A program made the translations under genes and the position numbers. DNA of 64,000 nt from Aureibaculum sp. 2308TA14-22 (GTDB lineage Bacteria; Bacteroidota; Bacteroidia; Flavobacteriales; Flavobacteriaceae): positions 2,754,501 through 2,818,500 of the forward strand of contig NZ_JBEWXT010000001.1 of NCBI RefSeq assembly GCF_040538665.1. Direction: 5' to 3'. Position 1 is the stretch's first letter, and every line of letters starts with the position of its first letter. This document shows positions 17,831 through 27,143 of this stretch, in pieces. Below the pieces are notes generated by a model. It searched no databases. It was not told the DNA's origin and was given only the letters and a program-made list of their open reading frames with translations.

Positions 17831-19381
17831 TTACATTCCACCTTTTCTATTTGGTGATCTTTGAGTAGGCCAATCGCGACGTTCTCCCGTTCCTGGATTA
17901 ATTGGCATTACCATTTTTTCATTTGAGACTCTTTCTGGATCTTCAGATGCCATATAAGCTAAAATAACCGTTAGAATAACATTATTGCGAACATCATCAA
18001 AAACTATTTTATCATATGTATCACGATTTGTATGCCATGTATAGTCCCAGTATGACCAGTTTAACGCACTTAAGTTAAATGCGGGTGCATCAGCAGCTAA
18101 AAACGATGCATGGTCTGTTCCTCCCGTACTTGGTGTTCCAGGAAAGCTGGTTTCTATATGGTCTGTAACACTTCTTGGCACAGCATTTAGCCAACGCCCT
18201 AAATATTCGTATGAATGTAAGAATCCAGAACCTGAAATATTCACAACACGTCCTGTACCATTATCTTGATTAAATAATGCTTGTGTGTTTTTTACTATTT
18301 CCGGGTTATCTTCCACAAAGCCTCTGGAACCATTTAGGCCTTGTTCTTCACCTCCCCAATGCCCCACTAAAATAGTACGTTTTGGATTAGGATACATTTT
18401 CTTTAAAATACGCATGGATTCCAACATTACTAAAGTTCCTGTTCCATTATCGGTTGCTCCGGTTCCACCATCCCAAGAATCGAAATGTGCAGAAAGTACA
18501 ACGTACTCATTAGGTTTTTCGCTTCCTTTAATTTCTCCAATAACATTAAACGCCGGTACTTCTCCCAAGTCTTTAGATTCTGCAACTATTTTAAGCTCTG
18601 GTTTGTTACCAGATTCTGCTAATCTGTATAGCATCGTGTAATCTTCTAATTCTATATCTACTGTGGGAATCTTTTTGGTTCTAGAACTAAATATTTTATT
18701 GACCCCAAAACCTCTAGACCAGTTACATGCCAGAAGGCCTGCAGCACCTGCTTCTTCTAAGGCAGGGATAATTGTACGCGTATTGTATCCTGTTCTACGA
18801 ATATTTGCTCTCCACTCTCTTACCATTTCATCACGATTATCCTTCATTTTTTGAAAAGATTCTTCGGTTGCAAATTCTTCCCAGTTATAATCTGGACGAC
18901 CTGTTGGTTGATTCATAGAAATCATCACTAACTTTCCTTTCACATTTGGCAACCACGCTTTAAAAGCTACTTCATCCGCAAAATTAGGCATCGTAATTGC
19001 CTCGGCTGTAACGCCTTTTTTCCCTGTACTTGGGTTCCAAGCTAATTGCGTACCATCTAGTGATTGTACACGAGGCGATACCATGTCAATATGCGTAATA
19101 CCGCGTTCCCAACCACGCCAGGTTCCGTAGTTTTCTTGTCTTGCCTCTATTCCCCATTTGGCATATTGTTCAATGGCCCATTTACTAGCGTGTTCCATTT
19201 GAGGCGTACCAACAAGTCTAGGCCCTACAACATCTAAAAGTTCGTGTGCTAATCGCTCTAAATTTGAGTTTTCAGTAGCTTCTTTAATGATATTCTCTAC
19301 AACAGGATCTTTTTCTTGTGCAGTAATACTAACGCTTAATAACATAATAGCTATAAAGCAGAAATTAAATAGTTTTTTCAT
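17831..19381 (-). CDS. M28 family metallopeptidase, secreted
   Basis: 516 residues from the ATG at 19381, chosen because it starts a clean signal peptide (MKKLFNFCFIAIMLLSVSITAQ); the frame extends to 19444 without one. Zinc-ligand segments of the M28 aminopeptidase family are present: SAHFDSWDGGTGATDNGTG, GGEEQGLNGSRGF and the late histidine in GGTDHASF. A protease-associated insert precedes the catalytic core. It is probably a periplasmic or cell-surface aminopeptidase/carboxypeptidase for peptide nutrition. Downstream of the GLPGLI/receptor pair on the same strand with a 90-base gap. Confidence 0.9.
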   Translation of the reverse strand: MKKLFNFCFIAIMLLSVSITAQEKDPVVENIIKEATENSNLERLAHELLDVVGPRLVGTPQMEHASKWAIEQYAKWGIEARQENYGTWRGWERGITHIDMVSPRVQSLDGTQLAWNPSTGKKGVTAEAITMPNFADEVAFKAWLPNVKGKLVMISMNQPTGRPDYNWEEFATEESFQKMKDNRDEMVREWRANIRRTGYNTRTIIPALEEAGAAGLLACNWSRGFGVNKIFSSRTKKIPTVDIELEDYTMLYRLAESGNKPELKIVAESKDLGEVPAFNVIGEIKGSEKPNEYVVLSAHFDSWDGGTGATDNGTGTLVMLESMRILKKMYPNPKRTILVGHWGGEEQGLNGSRGFVEDNPEIVKNTQALFNQDNGTGRVVNISGSGFLHSYEYLGRWLNAVPRSVTDHIETSFPGTPSTGGTDHASFLAADAPAFNLSALNWSYWDYTWHTNRDTYDKIVFDDVRNNVILTVILAYMASEDPERVSNEKMVMPINPGTGERRDWPTQRSPNRKGGM

Positions 19382-19470
19382 TTTTAGGATTTGTTTAGTT
19401 ATTATTTGAATGGATGAATTTACAAATAAATTATTGTATAGCAAAAACCTGAAAAGGTCAATGAAATATA

Positions 19471-22188
19471 TTAAAGGTTATATCTTACTCTAAACGTAGT
19501 AAACCTTGGTTGGATAAAATATTCTGTGGCTCTTACCGAAATATCAGAACTGGAACTGCTATTTTGAGATTTTGTGTCCAATAAATTACTCGCTTTTAAC
19601 TCAAACTCCCATTTGCTGTCTCGGTTTTTTCGATAAGATAGCGAAGCATCCCAAAACTGGTAATTATTTATCGTTCTATCTTCATCTTTAAAATTGGTAT
19701 AGGTATAATCCGTTTTAAACGTAAGTGTTTTGAAAATCAAAGCATCAAATCCTAATGTTGGAGCGTGTGTATAGAACTTAGTCCTATTCTCCCCTTGGTC
19801 GTTATCTTGTATTCTGTAATTATACTTTATTTCAAAATTTGGGGCTTCCCTAAAATTGGTACGCAGTTCCGCTCTGTAATTTTGGGTATAATTCTCATTT
19901 ACAGAACGCCTATTGTTAATAAATTGATTGAATTTATTATAGTTAAAACTACCTCGTAACGTTGCTCTAAATTTACCAAAACTACGTTGAAACCTTCCAC
20001 TAGCTGTTACACTTTCATCGGCAAAATTAGAATTAAAAGGTGAGCTTACTCGTACAACACTCCCTGGCTCAAACTGGCCTGAAGTTCTAATCCTATCTAT
20101 GGCGTTACTATAATTTATATTTGCAAAAACATTGGTGTAATTGAACAAATTAAAACTAAAATAAGACAAATTCAGGTTATGCGTCAATGCATTTTCCAAT
20201 TCGGGATTACCCGAAAAAATAGAATTGTAATTGTTCAACACCAAACCTTTTGCCAAGTTAGTAACATCTGTAAACTGATTTTGCATGCGGTAATTAAAAA
20301 TAATTTGTTCGCTCTTTTTCAACTGAATTCGGGTATTAAAATCGGGTAAAATTCTTACAAAATTGTCTTTATACTCGCTACCTAGTTGCTCATTTTTTGT
20401 ACTATACGTATGTGCAGAAATACCTGGAGTAAAAGTAAAAATACCCGTTTTAAAACGATAGTGAACTCCTAAATACGTATCGTTAAAAGTATAATTTACA
20501 TCATTTGAATCAATTCCGTCATTTATTGTAGGAGTAGGGTTATAGAAATAATCAGTATCATTAAAAAACTGAAAAATATCAGAGTCGAATTGCTGGTTGC
20601 TAAACATTGACCCCACAGTAAAGTTGATGTCACTTTTTTGATTGATAACATACCAATAATCTAATTTCGCATCTAACTGATTTGATTTTACTCTTTTTTC
20701 TTGTGTAATATTGTAACCCTGCTGGCCACCGTCTAATAACCCTAAGCTATTTGCAGTCCCTTCGTAGTTCATTTCATCTTCTAAAATAGCATTATAAAAT
20801 GGATCTTCATCTTTAAGCAAATGCTGCACTTCTAAAGCAAAAATATTTTTTTCGTTTAGTGTGTAATAATAATTCAAATTCTGGTTGATACTAAATGGTT
20901 TTGAATTTTCTAATTGATTGATATTACCAATTACTGATGAAAAAAAGTTTTGATCTTGAGATTCCTTAGACAATCGTCCTAAAATATCATAATCTAATTG
21001 ATTGTTCGCATTTGGCTTGTATTTAGCACTTAGTTTTAACATACCCAAATCACTTTTCTGAGAAGTAGCACTCTCCGTATTTTCATCAGGAATACCTAAA
21101 TCAGCATTGGTATATTGCACAGAGTTGTTTTCTTGAAGTTCTGTTCTCGCACTAGAAAAAATAGCAAACCCACTAATATCTAAAGTCTTTTTGGGAGCAT
21201 AACTAAAGTTAGCAGCTCCAAATTTAGTATTGATTTCTTTAGCTCTGTTGTTTTGACTTAATAAAAAACCTATTCCATTATCTCCTAAGTTAAGGGTAGT
21301 ACCGCTACCTCTGCTTGGAGCTCTAAAGCCTCCTGTAAAGTTGAAATAATCTCTCCGTGTAAAAGCAATTTCACCGATATTATTTATATCACCAATAAAA
21401 TTAATACTGTATTTTGGACTATAATAAAAAAGCTTGGGTTGGGCTAAATAGAGCTCACTATCTGGTGCAAAACCTCCACCTGCAGTAACATCTCCAAACC
21501 AAAATTTATTTTTACCTTCCTTTAATTTGATATTGATGGCTATATTATCTTGATTATTGGTAACACTACTTAACTGACCAACTTCTGCATAATTTTTTAA
21601 TACTTGTACTTTATCAACGGCATTTGAAGGTATATTCTTTGTGGCTAATTTACTATCGCCATCGAAGAATTCTTTGCCTTCAACCATAACTTTTGATACT
21701 TTTTTTCCCTCAATTTCAATATTACCATCATCATCTATTTCAACACCTGGCATCTTCTTTAATACATCTTCCAATTTACGTTCGGTTCCACTTTTAAAAG
21801 AGTCGGCATTATAGACTATGGTATCACCCTTTATGGTAACGGGCATTTCGTAAGTAAGCTCAACCTCATCTAATGTATTATCACCTTTCAATGAAAAATT
21901 TCTATCAATATCTGTTTCTTTTGTTGAAATGATTTCATCAAGAGTGGTAAAACCAATAAAACTAATTGATATTTTATATGAGGAATTTTCTTTTAAATTG
22001 AGTTTATAACGCCCTTTGTCATTAGTAATAGCATAAGCGTCTAATTTTTTAGTTTCTTGATTTATTGCAATTACATTGGCTAATTCCAGCGGCTTTCCAA
22101 CAGTATCTTTTACAACACCTTCTAGTTTAACTTGGGCAGTAAGTGTTACCACCGCAAAAAACAAAATTGCGGTTACAATATATTTCAT
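19471..22188 (-). CDS. Outer-membrane beta-barrel protein, TonB-receptor-like
   Basis: A 905-residue outer-membrane protein. After the signal peptide (1-18) comes a carboxypeptidase-like regulatory domain (about 20-105, KLEGVVKDTVGKPLELANV), then a plug-like region with ERKLEDVLKKMPGVEIDDDG and a long C-terminal barrel. It resembles the TonB-dependent receptor relatives that pair with GLPGLI proteins in Bacteroidota. No TonB box is evident. It is 45 bases downstream of the GLPGLI gene and shares its promoter, which sits under the three-repeat operator facing the two-component genes. Its cargo is unknown; peptide, metal or siderophore binding are all possible. Confidence 0.9.
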   Translation of the reverse strand: MKYIVTAILFFAVVTLTAQVKLEGVVKDTVGKPLELANVIAINQETKKLDAYAITNDKGRYKLNLKENSSYKISISFIGFTTLDEIISTKETDIDRNFSLKGDNTLDEVELTYEMPVTIKGDTIVYNADSFKSGTERKLEDVLKKMPGVEIDDDGNIEIEGKKVSKVMVEGKEFFDGDSKLATKNIPSNAVDKVQVLKNYAEVGQLSSVTNNQDNIAINIKLKEGKNKFWFGDVTAGGGFAPDSELYLAQPKLFYYSPKYSINFIGDINNIGEIAFTRRDYFNFTGGFRAPSRGSGTTLNLGDNGIGFLLSQNNRAKEINTKFGAANFSYAPKKTLDISGFAIFSSARTELQENNSVQYTNADLGIPDENTESATSQKSDLGMLKLSAKYKPNANNQLDYDILGRLSKESQDQNFFSSVIGNINQLENSKPFSINQNLNYYYTLNEKNIFALEVQHLLKDEDPFYNAILEDEMNYEGTANSLGLLDGGQQGYNITQEKRVKSNQLDAKLDYWYVINQKSDINFTVGSMFSNQQFDSDIFQFFNDTDYFYNPTPTINDGIDSNDVNYTFNDTYLGVHYRFKTGIFTFTPGISAHTYSTKNEQLGSEYKDNFVRILPDFNTRIQLKKSEQIIFNYRMQNQFTDVTNLAKGLVLNNYNSIFSGNPELENALTHNLNLSYFSFNLFNYTNVFANINYSNAIDRIRTSGQFEPGSVVRVSSPFNSNFADESVTASGRFQRSFGKFRATLRGSFNYNKFNQFINNRRSVNENYTQNYRAELRTNFREAPNFEIKYNYRIQDNDQGENRTKFYTHAPTLGFDALIFKTLTFKTDYTYTNFKDEDRTINNYQFWDASLSYRKNRDSKWEFELKASNLLDTKSQNSSSSSDISVRATEYFIQPRFTTFRVRYNL

Positions 22189-22233
22189 CTGTAAAATGTT
22201 TTTTTAATTAAAAAGTGTTCTTACTTGTTTATC

Positions 22234-23100
22234 TTACTGTCTTCTTCCACCTCCTCTATTTCTACCACCATACATCTCACGCATTTCTTCCATTTTTTTC
22301 TTTACAATATCGTTGTACTCTTTTTTAGTAACTTCTTTTCCTTTTGAAGGAGCTTTGATATCTTCCTTTTCATCCGGATTCATTACAATTTTAGAGCATA
22401 GTATTGTAGTTCTTCCTGAAGACACTTCCAATATCAATCCTGGCAAACCCCAATACTCTCCTGGCCCATGACTTACAGGTACTTGAGGCGTGTACCAAGC
22501 GGTAACCACAACTTCTTTAGGCACTTCAATTTCATCCATCGGATTATCACTTTTGGTAGAATCTTTTGGTTTTTCCGTATCATTGTTTCTATTTCTTCTC
22601 CTCATATTACTGAAATCCATTTCATCTACTTTTTTAACAGCTGTAGCCTTAATAGCCATGTATTGACCTATTTGTTTGGTTTCACCATCCATAGTCCATT
22701 CCAACTCAGGCAATGAATCTTTAATTAAAAACTGTTTGCCAAAAAACTCTTGGTCTTGCAGTAACTGTTTGTCCTTTACATTTTTATATTGTTTGCCTGC
22801 TGTAAAACTGCCCATCACTCTAAATCCTCTACCTCCACCACCTGGTGCATCTAACTTTTCTTCTTCCTTATACATCGACTCAGAAGCATTAAAAGTCAGT
22901 ATGTAAGTTTTTTCAAACATACTTTTCATACGTTCCGCAATTTGTTTTTTTCGCTCTTCGCTCATTTGTCTACCACCAAAATTATCCATATCTACAGTGG
23001 TTTTGGATTGGTAGTAAGCTTTACCTTGAAAATTTTGTGCTATTAAACTGTAATTTGAGCATAGCAATAGCAATGCGGTTGAAGTAAGAAATTTTTTCAT
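22234..23100 (-). CDS. GLPGLI family protein
   Basis: A 288-residue secreted protein (signal peptide 1-21) with the family-defining motif WGLPGLILEV near residue 220 and a basic, Gly/Arg-rich C-terminus. GLPGLI proteins are found almost only in Bacteroidota and are commonly encoded beside TonB-receptor-like barrels, as here; their function is not known. It has a well-formed promoter (TATATTTG) with three tandem GTTAACG repeats just upstream, so it is probably the lead gene of a regulon controlled by the divergent histidine kinase and response regulator. Confidence 0.92.
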   Translation of the reverse strand: MKKFLTSTALLLLCSNYSLIAQNFQGKAYYQSKTTVDMDNFGGRQMSEERKKQIAERMKSMFEKTYILTFNASESMYKEEEKLDAPGGGGRGFRVMGSFTAGKQYKNVKDKQLLQDQEFFGKQFLIKDSLPELEWTMDGETKQIGQYMAIKATAVKKVDEMDFSNMRRRNRNNDTEKPKDSTKSDNPMDEIEVPKEVVVTAWYTPQVPVSHGPGEYWGLPGLILEVSSGRTTILCSKIVMNPDEKEDIKAPSKGKEVTKKEYNDIVKKKMEEMREMYGGRNRGGGRRQ

Positions 23101-23121
23101 TTTTTTAAATTTTAACTACCA

Positions 23122-23150
23122 CAAATATAACAACAATAATACCACACAAA
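23122..23150 (-). promoter_or_regulatory. Promoter of the GLPGLI/receptor operon
   Basis: On the minus strand, TATATTTG (23129-23122) matches the -7 consensus exactly and TTTG (23150-23147) is 17 bases upstream. The repeats at 23152-23181 begin one base further upstream. Confidence 0.65.
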
Positions 23151-23151
23151 A

Positions 23152-23181
23152 GTTAACGACTGTTAACGATTGTTAACCGAT
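23152..23181. promoter_or_regulatory. Three 10-bp direct repeats, probable response-regulator site
   Basis: GTTAACGACT, GTTAACGATT and GTTAACCGAT follow one another without gaps, one helical turn apart. They lie directly upstream of the -33 box of the GLPGLI gene and 36 bases before the kinase gene. OmpR-family regulators bind such in-phase direct repeats, and one is encoded next door. Confidence 0.65.
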
Positions 23182-23204
23182 TAGTTTTACATCAGATTTG
23201 TATT

Positions 23205-23212
23205 TAACTTTG
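23205..23212 (+). promoter_or_regulatory. -7 element directly before the kinase gene
   Basis: TAACTTTG matches TAnnTTTG exactly and ends 4 bases before the ATG at 23217. If used, the mRNA would start at or next to the start codon (leaderless). Confidence 0.45.
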
Positions 23213-23216
23213 AATC

Positions 23217-24671
23217 ATGAACAAAAAAAACTACAAATGGGTAGTGGGATTAATTGTCTTGATAATTCTGGCAACTATAGGAGTACAGTTGTTTTGGAAT
23301 TTTAGAGAATATCAAATCAATAAACAAAACCTAATAAACAATGTACAAAAGAGTTTAGACAATTCTGTAGAGGCCTATTTTGCTAATATTACAAGAACAG
23401 GAATTATAAAGTACAATGTTGATTTAGAGGAAAGGGCAGATACTATTTTTGTTAATAGCCTTTCAAGAAACGCATTACGCACAAAGATTGATAGTACGTT
23501 AAAAAATATCTCGAAATTAGAAAATGAAAAACCTATTCTTATAAAAGACTTTAGAAACAGGAATTTTCCTTTTTACACAACAAATAACGTTTTACCCAAA
23601 AACATTGATAGTTTAATTTCTAAAGTTTTTATTTCTATTTCTAGAGATAGTATGGACTTAGAAAAGTTGGACAGTCATCTGTCAGAAGAATTATCTCGCC
23701 ATCGTCTTAATATAAATTATGCCCTAAAATATGACTATTTAAGACGAGATTCTCAAGACAGTTTAATAAAAGAATCAAGAAGCTTGAATCTCGAAAATTT
23801 TCCAAAAAAATACTTAACAGCAACTTCTAAATCTACCTTTTTACCCAGAAGGGGTAATTTAGAACTTTTATTTACCAATGAAGTTGCTATTTTGCTCAGA
23901 AAATCTTTAGTCAGCATTTTATTATCTTTTTTATTATCTGCAGGTATTATTGCCAGTTTAGTATTCTTATTAAAAACAATTTACAAACAAAAGCAATTGG
24001 CAGAAGTTAAAAACGATCTTATCAATAATATTACCCATGAGTTTAAAACGCCCATTGCTACTATTGGCGTGGCATTAGAAAGTATTATGAATTTTAATGC
24101 TATTGACGATAAAGAAAAAACAAAAACATATCTAAACATGTCAACCGATCAATTGTCTAAATTGAATATTATGGTTGAAAAGTTATTAGAAACAGCCTCA
24201 TTAGATAGTGATACTCTTAATTTAAATTTTGAAAAGATAAATAGTACTGAATTAATTGAAAACATAATTGCCAAACATGATTTTCAGTTAGAAAATAAGA
24301 CAATTGTATTTGAAAAGGGTGATGCTGATATGATTATAAAAGTAGATGCATTTCATTTTGAAAATGTAGTTAACAATATTATTGATAATGCCATAAAATA
24401 TGGTGGTGACGCTATTACCGTTACGGCCAAACAAGTAAAAAATAAATTTGAGCTTTCTATTTCTGACAATGGCAATTCCTTAACAAAAGCAAACAAGGAT
24501 AAAATTTTTGAGCAATTTTATAGAGTCCCAAAAGGAAATACACATGATGTGAAAGGTTTTGGTATTGGACTCTATTATGCAAAAAAAATCGTAGAAAAAC
24601 ACAATGGCTCTATTTCTGTCATTTTAGGTAAAAGCTTAACAACGTTTAAAATAACTATTCCTAATGGGTGA
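23217..24671 (+). CDS. Sensor histidine kinase
   Basis: A 484-residue membrane kinase: first membrane segment at about 8-26, a 200-residue periplasmic sensor region with no recognisable domain, a second segment at about 228-254, then the dimerisation helix with phosphoacceptor His274 (ITHEFKTPI) and an ATPase domain with N-box NIIDNAIKYGG and G-box GFGIGLYYAKK. No HAMP domain is evident between membrane and H-box. The next gene, overlapping by 8 bases, is its response regulator. Divergent position suggests control of the GLPGLI/receptor operon. Confidence 0.94.
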   Translation: MNKKNYKWVVGLIVLIILATIGVQLFWNFREYQINKQNLINNVQKSLDNSVEAYFANITRTGIIKYNVDLEERADTIFVNSLSRNALRTKIDSTLKNISKLENEKPILIKDFRNRNFPFYTTNNVLPKNIDSLISKVFISISRDSMDLEKLDSHLSEELSRHRLNINYALKYDYLRRDSQDSLIKESRSLNLENFPKKYLTATSKSTFLPRRGNLELLFTNEVAILLRKSLVSILLSFLLSAGIIASLVFLLKTIYKQKQLAEVKNDLINNITHEFKTPIATIGVALESIMNFNAIDDKEKTKTYLNMSTDQLSKLNIMVEKLLETASLDSDTLNLNFEKINSTELIENIIAKHDFQLENKTIVFEKGDADMIIKVDAFHFENVVNNIIDNAIKYGGDAITVTAKQVKNKFELSISDNGNSLTKANKDKIFEQFYRVPKGNTHDVKGFGIGLYYAKKIVEKHNGSISVILGKSLTTFKITIPNG

Positions 24672-25347
24672 AAAGGTTACCATATTATTGGCTGAAGATG
24701 AACCTGCATTAGGACAAATCATAAAAGACAGCTTGGAAACAAGAGACTTTAATGTGTTGTTATGTGCTGACGGAGAAATTGCATTAAAAACATATAAAGA
24801 AAACGAGCCAAAGTTGCTCGTTTTAGATGTTATGATGCCCAAAAAAGATGGTTTTACCTTGGCGAAGGAAATTAGAAAAGAAAATGATGAAATTCCCATT
24901 ATTTTTTTAACTGCTAAATCTCAAACTAAAGATGTTGTAGAAGGCTTTACCATTGGCGGTAACGATTACGTAAAAAAGCCTTTTTCTATTGAAGAATTAA
25001 TTGTTCGTATTAATAGTTTGTTACAACGAACAAATTTGCAAAAAACCACAGAAATTATACAACTCGGAGATTATACTTTTGATTTTAGGAGGCAAATCTT
25101 ACAATTTAAAACGGAAAAAGAAGTTCAACTAACGCATAGAGAAGCTCACTTATTATTTCATCTGTATAAAAATAAAAATGAAGTGTTAAACCGTTCAATT
25201 ATTCTAAATAAACTTTGGGGTAATGATGATATTTTTAGTTCAAGAAGTATGGATGTTTTTATAACAAAACTTCGCAAAAAACTAAAACAAGATGAAACTA
25301 TTCAAATTTTAAACGTTCGAGGATTTGGGTATAAGTTGGTTTGTTGA
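24664..25347 (+). CDS. OmpR-family response regulator
   Basis: A 227-residue two-domain regulator: receiver domain (1-120) with phosphoacceptor Asp55 in LLVLDVMMP and the conserved Lys in YVKKPFS, then a winged-helix DNA-binding domain (about 130-227). It overlaps the kinase gene, so the two are translated together. The 10-bp repeats at 23152-23181 are the obvious nearby candidate for its binding site. No hairpin follows; the next gene has its own promoter. Confidence 0.95.
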   Translation: MGEKVTILLAEDEPALGQIIKDSLETRDFNVLLCADGEIALKTYKENEPKLLVLDVMMPKKDGFTLAKEIRKENDEIPIIFLTAKSQTKDVVEGFTIGGNDYVKKPFSIEELIVRINSLLQRTNLQKTTEIIQLGDYTFDFRRQILQFKTEKEVQLTHREAHLLFHLYKNKNEVLNRSIILNKLWGNDDIFSSRSMDVFITKLRKKLKQDETIQILNVRGFGYKLVC

Positions 25348-25359
25348 ATCCTCTCCTTG

Positions 25360-25391
25360 TTTGATTCTTATACTATTTTATGCTAACTTCG
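25360..25391 (+). promoter_or_regulatory. Probable promoter of the sulfatase gene
   Basis: TTTG at 25360-25363 and TAACTTCG at 25384-25391 (one base off consensus) are separated by 20 bases. The leader to the sulfatase ATG would be about 95 bases. Confidence 0.45.
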
Positions 25392-25491
25392 TACGTATCG
25401 ATAGTTGTTCACTAAAATAACAATATGCTCTTATTGCGTACTTTCGTTAAAAATAAGTTTACATATAAAAGTAAAGTATTAGTCAAAAAAT

Positions 25492-26982
25492 ATGAAATTA
25501 TCACAGAAGTTATTAGTTAGTTTTGGTTTAGTCATTGCTACTAGTTTCTTATCAGGGTCATATTATCCTACAAATACTGTAAAGAAAACTCCTAAAAAAC
25601 CAAATATACTTTTCTGTATTGCTGACGATTGGGGTTGGCCACATGCCGGTGCTTATGGAGATAAAGTAGTAAAAACACCTACATTTGACAGACTTGCTAA
25701 TGAGGGTGTCCTTTTTGACCATGCTTATGTTTCCAGTCCGTCATGTACACCGAGTAGAAGTTCTATTCTCGCGGGTCAGTATCATTGGCGTTTGGGTGAG
25801 AGTGCAAACTTATGGTCAACGATGGATGTGGATACACCCGTTTATCCTTTGTTATTGGAAGAAGCAGGTTATCATGTTGGTCGTTGGCGAAAATGTTGGG
25901 GTCCTGGAGACTTAAAAGCTGGAGGTTATATTGACAAAAATCCTGGAGGGAAAGAATACCCAGAGGGATTTAAACAATTTCTGGAAGCAAGGGAGGATGG
26001 AACTCCATTTAGTTTTTGGTTAGGAGCATCTGACCCACATAGAGGATATGAAAAAGGCAGTGGAAAGGCTTCAGGAATTGATATAGATAAGGTTCAAGTA
26101 CCCAAATTTTATCCCAATGAAGAAGAAATACGCTCAGATATTGCAGATTACTATTTTGAAGTTCAACGATTTGATAATGATGTAAATAAGGCCATACAGC
26201 TATTGGAAGAGATTGGGGAATTAGAAAATACGATTATTGTAATGACGGGCGACCATGGAATGCCTTTTCCGAGATGTAAAAGTAACTTATATGATATGGG
26301 TGTTCGTGTGCCATTGGTGATAAGATGGGGAGAAAAGGTGAAAGGTAACAGACGAGTGAAAGACTTTGTTTCACTTACCGATTTGGCAGCTACTTTTCTA
26401 GAAGTTGCAGATGTAACTATTCCTGATCAAATGACAGGAAAATCATTAAAACCAATTCTTTTATCAAAAAAAGAAGGCTGGATTGAACCAAAACGCGACC
26501 ATGTTATTTTTGGAAAAGAACGCCATGTTCCCGGACAGCTCGCACCATCCTTAGAAGGTTATCCTAGTAGGGGCATACGAACCGAGCATTACTCATATAT
26601 TCGTAATTTTTACCCTGAAAGATGGCCAGTCGGAGTTCCAGAAGGTTCTTCTCACCCGATGAATACTTTCCCAGACTGTGACAATGGACCTACAAAAACA
26701 TTCCTTATTGAACATTCCAATGACTCCAATTATAAGCAATATTATCAATGGAGTTTTGCAAAGCGACCAGCTGAAGAATTGTACAATATAAAAGTAGACC
26801 CAGATCAACTTAACAATCTTGCGGACAATCTTGAATATAAGAACATCAAAAAAGAGTTATCTGAAAAACTCATTATGCTCTTAACTGCTTCAAAAGATCC
26901 TCGTATGACAAGTGATGGGGAAAAATTTGATGAATACCCTTACAGGGCACCTTATAAACTTAATGACGGAAATAAAAACTGA
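25492..26982 (+). CDS. Sulfatase, Cys-type
   Basis: A 496-residue secreted sulfatase (signal peptide 1-21). The active-site motif is SCTPSRSSILAG with Cys85, which must be converted to formylglycine by a maturase not encoded here. Calcium-ligand aspartates are Asp45-Asp46 (CIADDWGWP), and the second site is in TGDHGMPFPRCKSNLYD. The sequence looks closest to the heparan N-sulfatase-like group of arylsulfatases. It probably removes sulfate from algal or animal polysaccharides in the periplasm. It lies alone rather than in a polysaccharide utilisation locus, although a GH88 enzyme is 10 kb away. Confidence 0.92.
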   Translation: MKLSQKLLVSFGLVIATSFLSGSYYPTNTVKKTPKKPNILFCIADDWGWPHAGAYGDKVVKTPTFDRLANEGVLFDHAYVSSPSCTPSRSSILAGQYHWRLGESANLWSTMDVDTPVYPLLLEEAGYHVGRWRKCWGPGDLKAGGYIDKNPGGKEYPEGFKQFLEAREDGTPFSFWLGASDPHRGYEKGSGKASGIDIDKVQVPKFYPNEEEIRSDIADYYFEVQRFDNDVNKAIQLLEEIGELENTIIVMTGDHGMPFPRCKSNLYDMGVRVPLVIRWGEKVKGNRRVKDFVSLTDLAATFLEVADVTIPDQMTGKSLKPILLSKKEGWIEPKRDHVIFGKERHVPGQLAPSLEGYPSRGIRTEHYSYIRNFYPERWPVGVPEGSSHPMNTFPDCDNGPTKTFLIEHSNDSNYKQYYQWSFAKRPAEELYNIKVDPDQLNNLADNLEYKNIKKELSEKLIMLLTASKDPRMTSDGEKFDEYPYRAPYKLNDGNKN

Positions 26983-27053
26983 AAAAAGGTTTCTTTAATA
27001 ATACAATTTAGTTTGATTCTTAATATTTTTTCCAATAACTTCGCTATATGTGC

Positions 27054-27100
27054 TGAACTCGTTTCAATATCGGTGGATATAAACCATTGAAACGAGTTCA
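27054..27100. repeat. 15-bp inverted repeat at the left edge of the cation-efflux cassette
   Basis: TGAACTCGTTTCAAT (27054-27068) is perfectly complementary to ATTGAAACGAGTTCA (27086-27100) around a 17-base loop. The outer flanks are also partly complementary (GCTATA on the left, TATC with GTTGTAAG on the right). Confidence 0.8.
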
Positions 27101-27143
27101 TATCCTTATCGTTGTAAGTAAAGCACGAAAACCAACAAACCAA

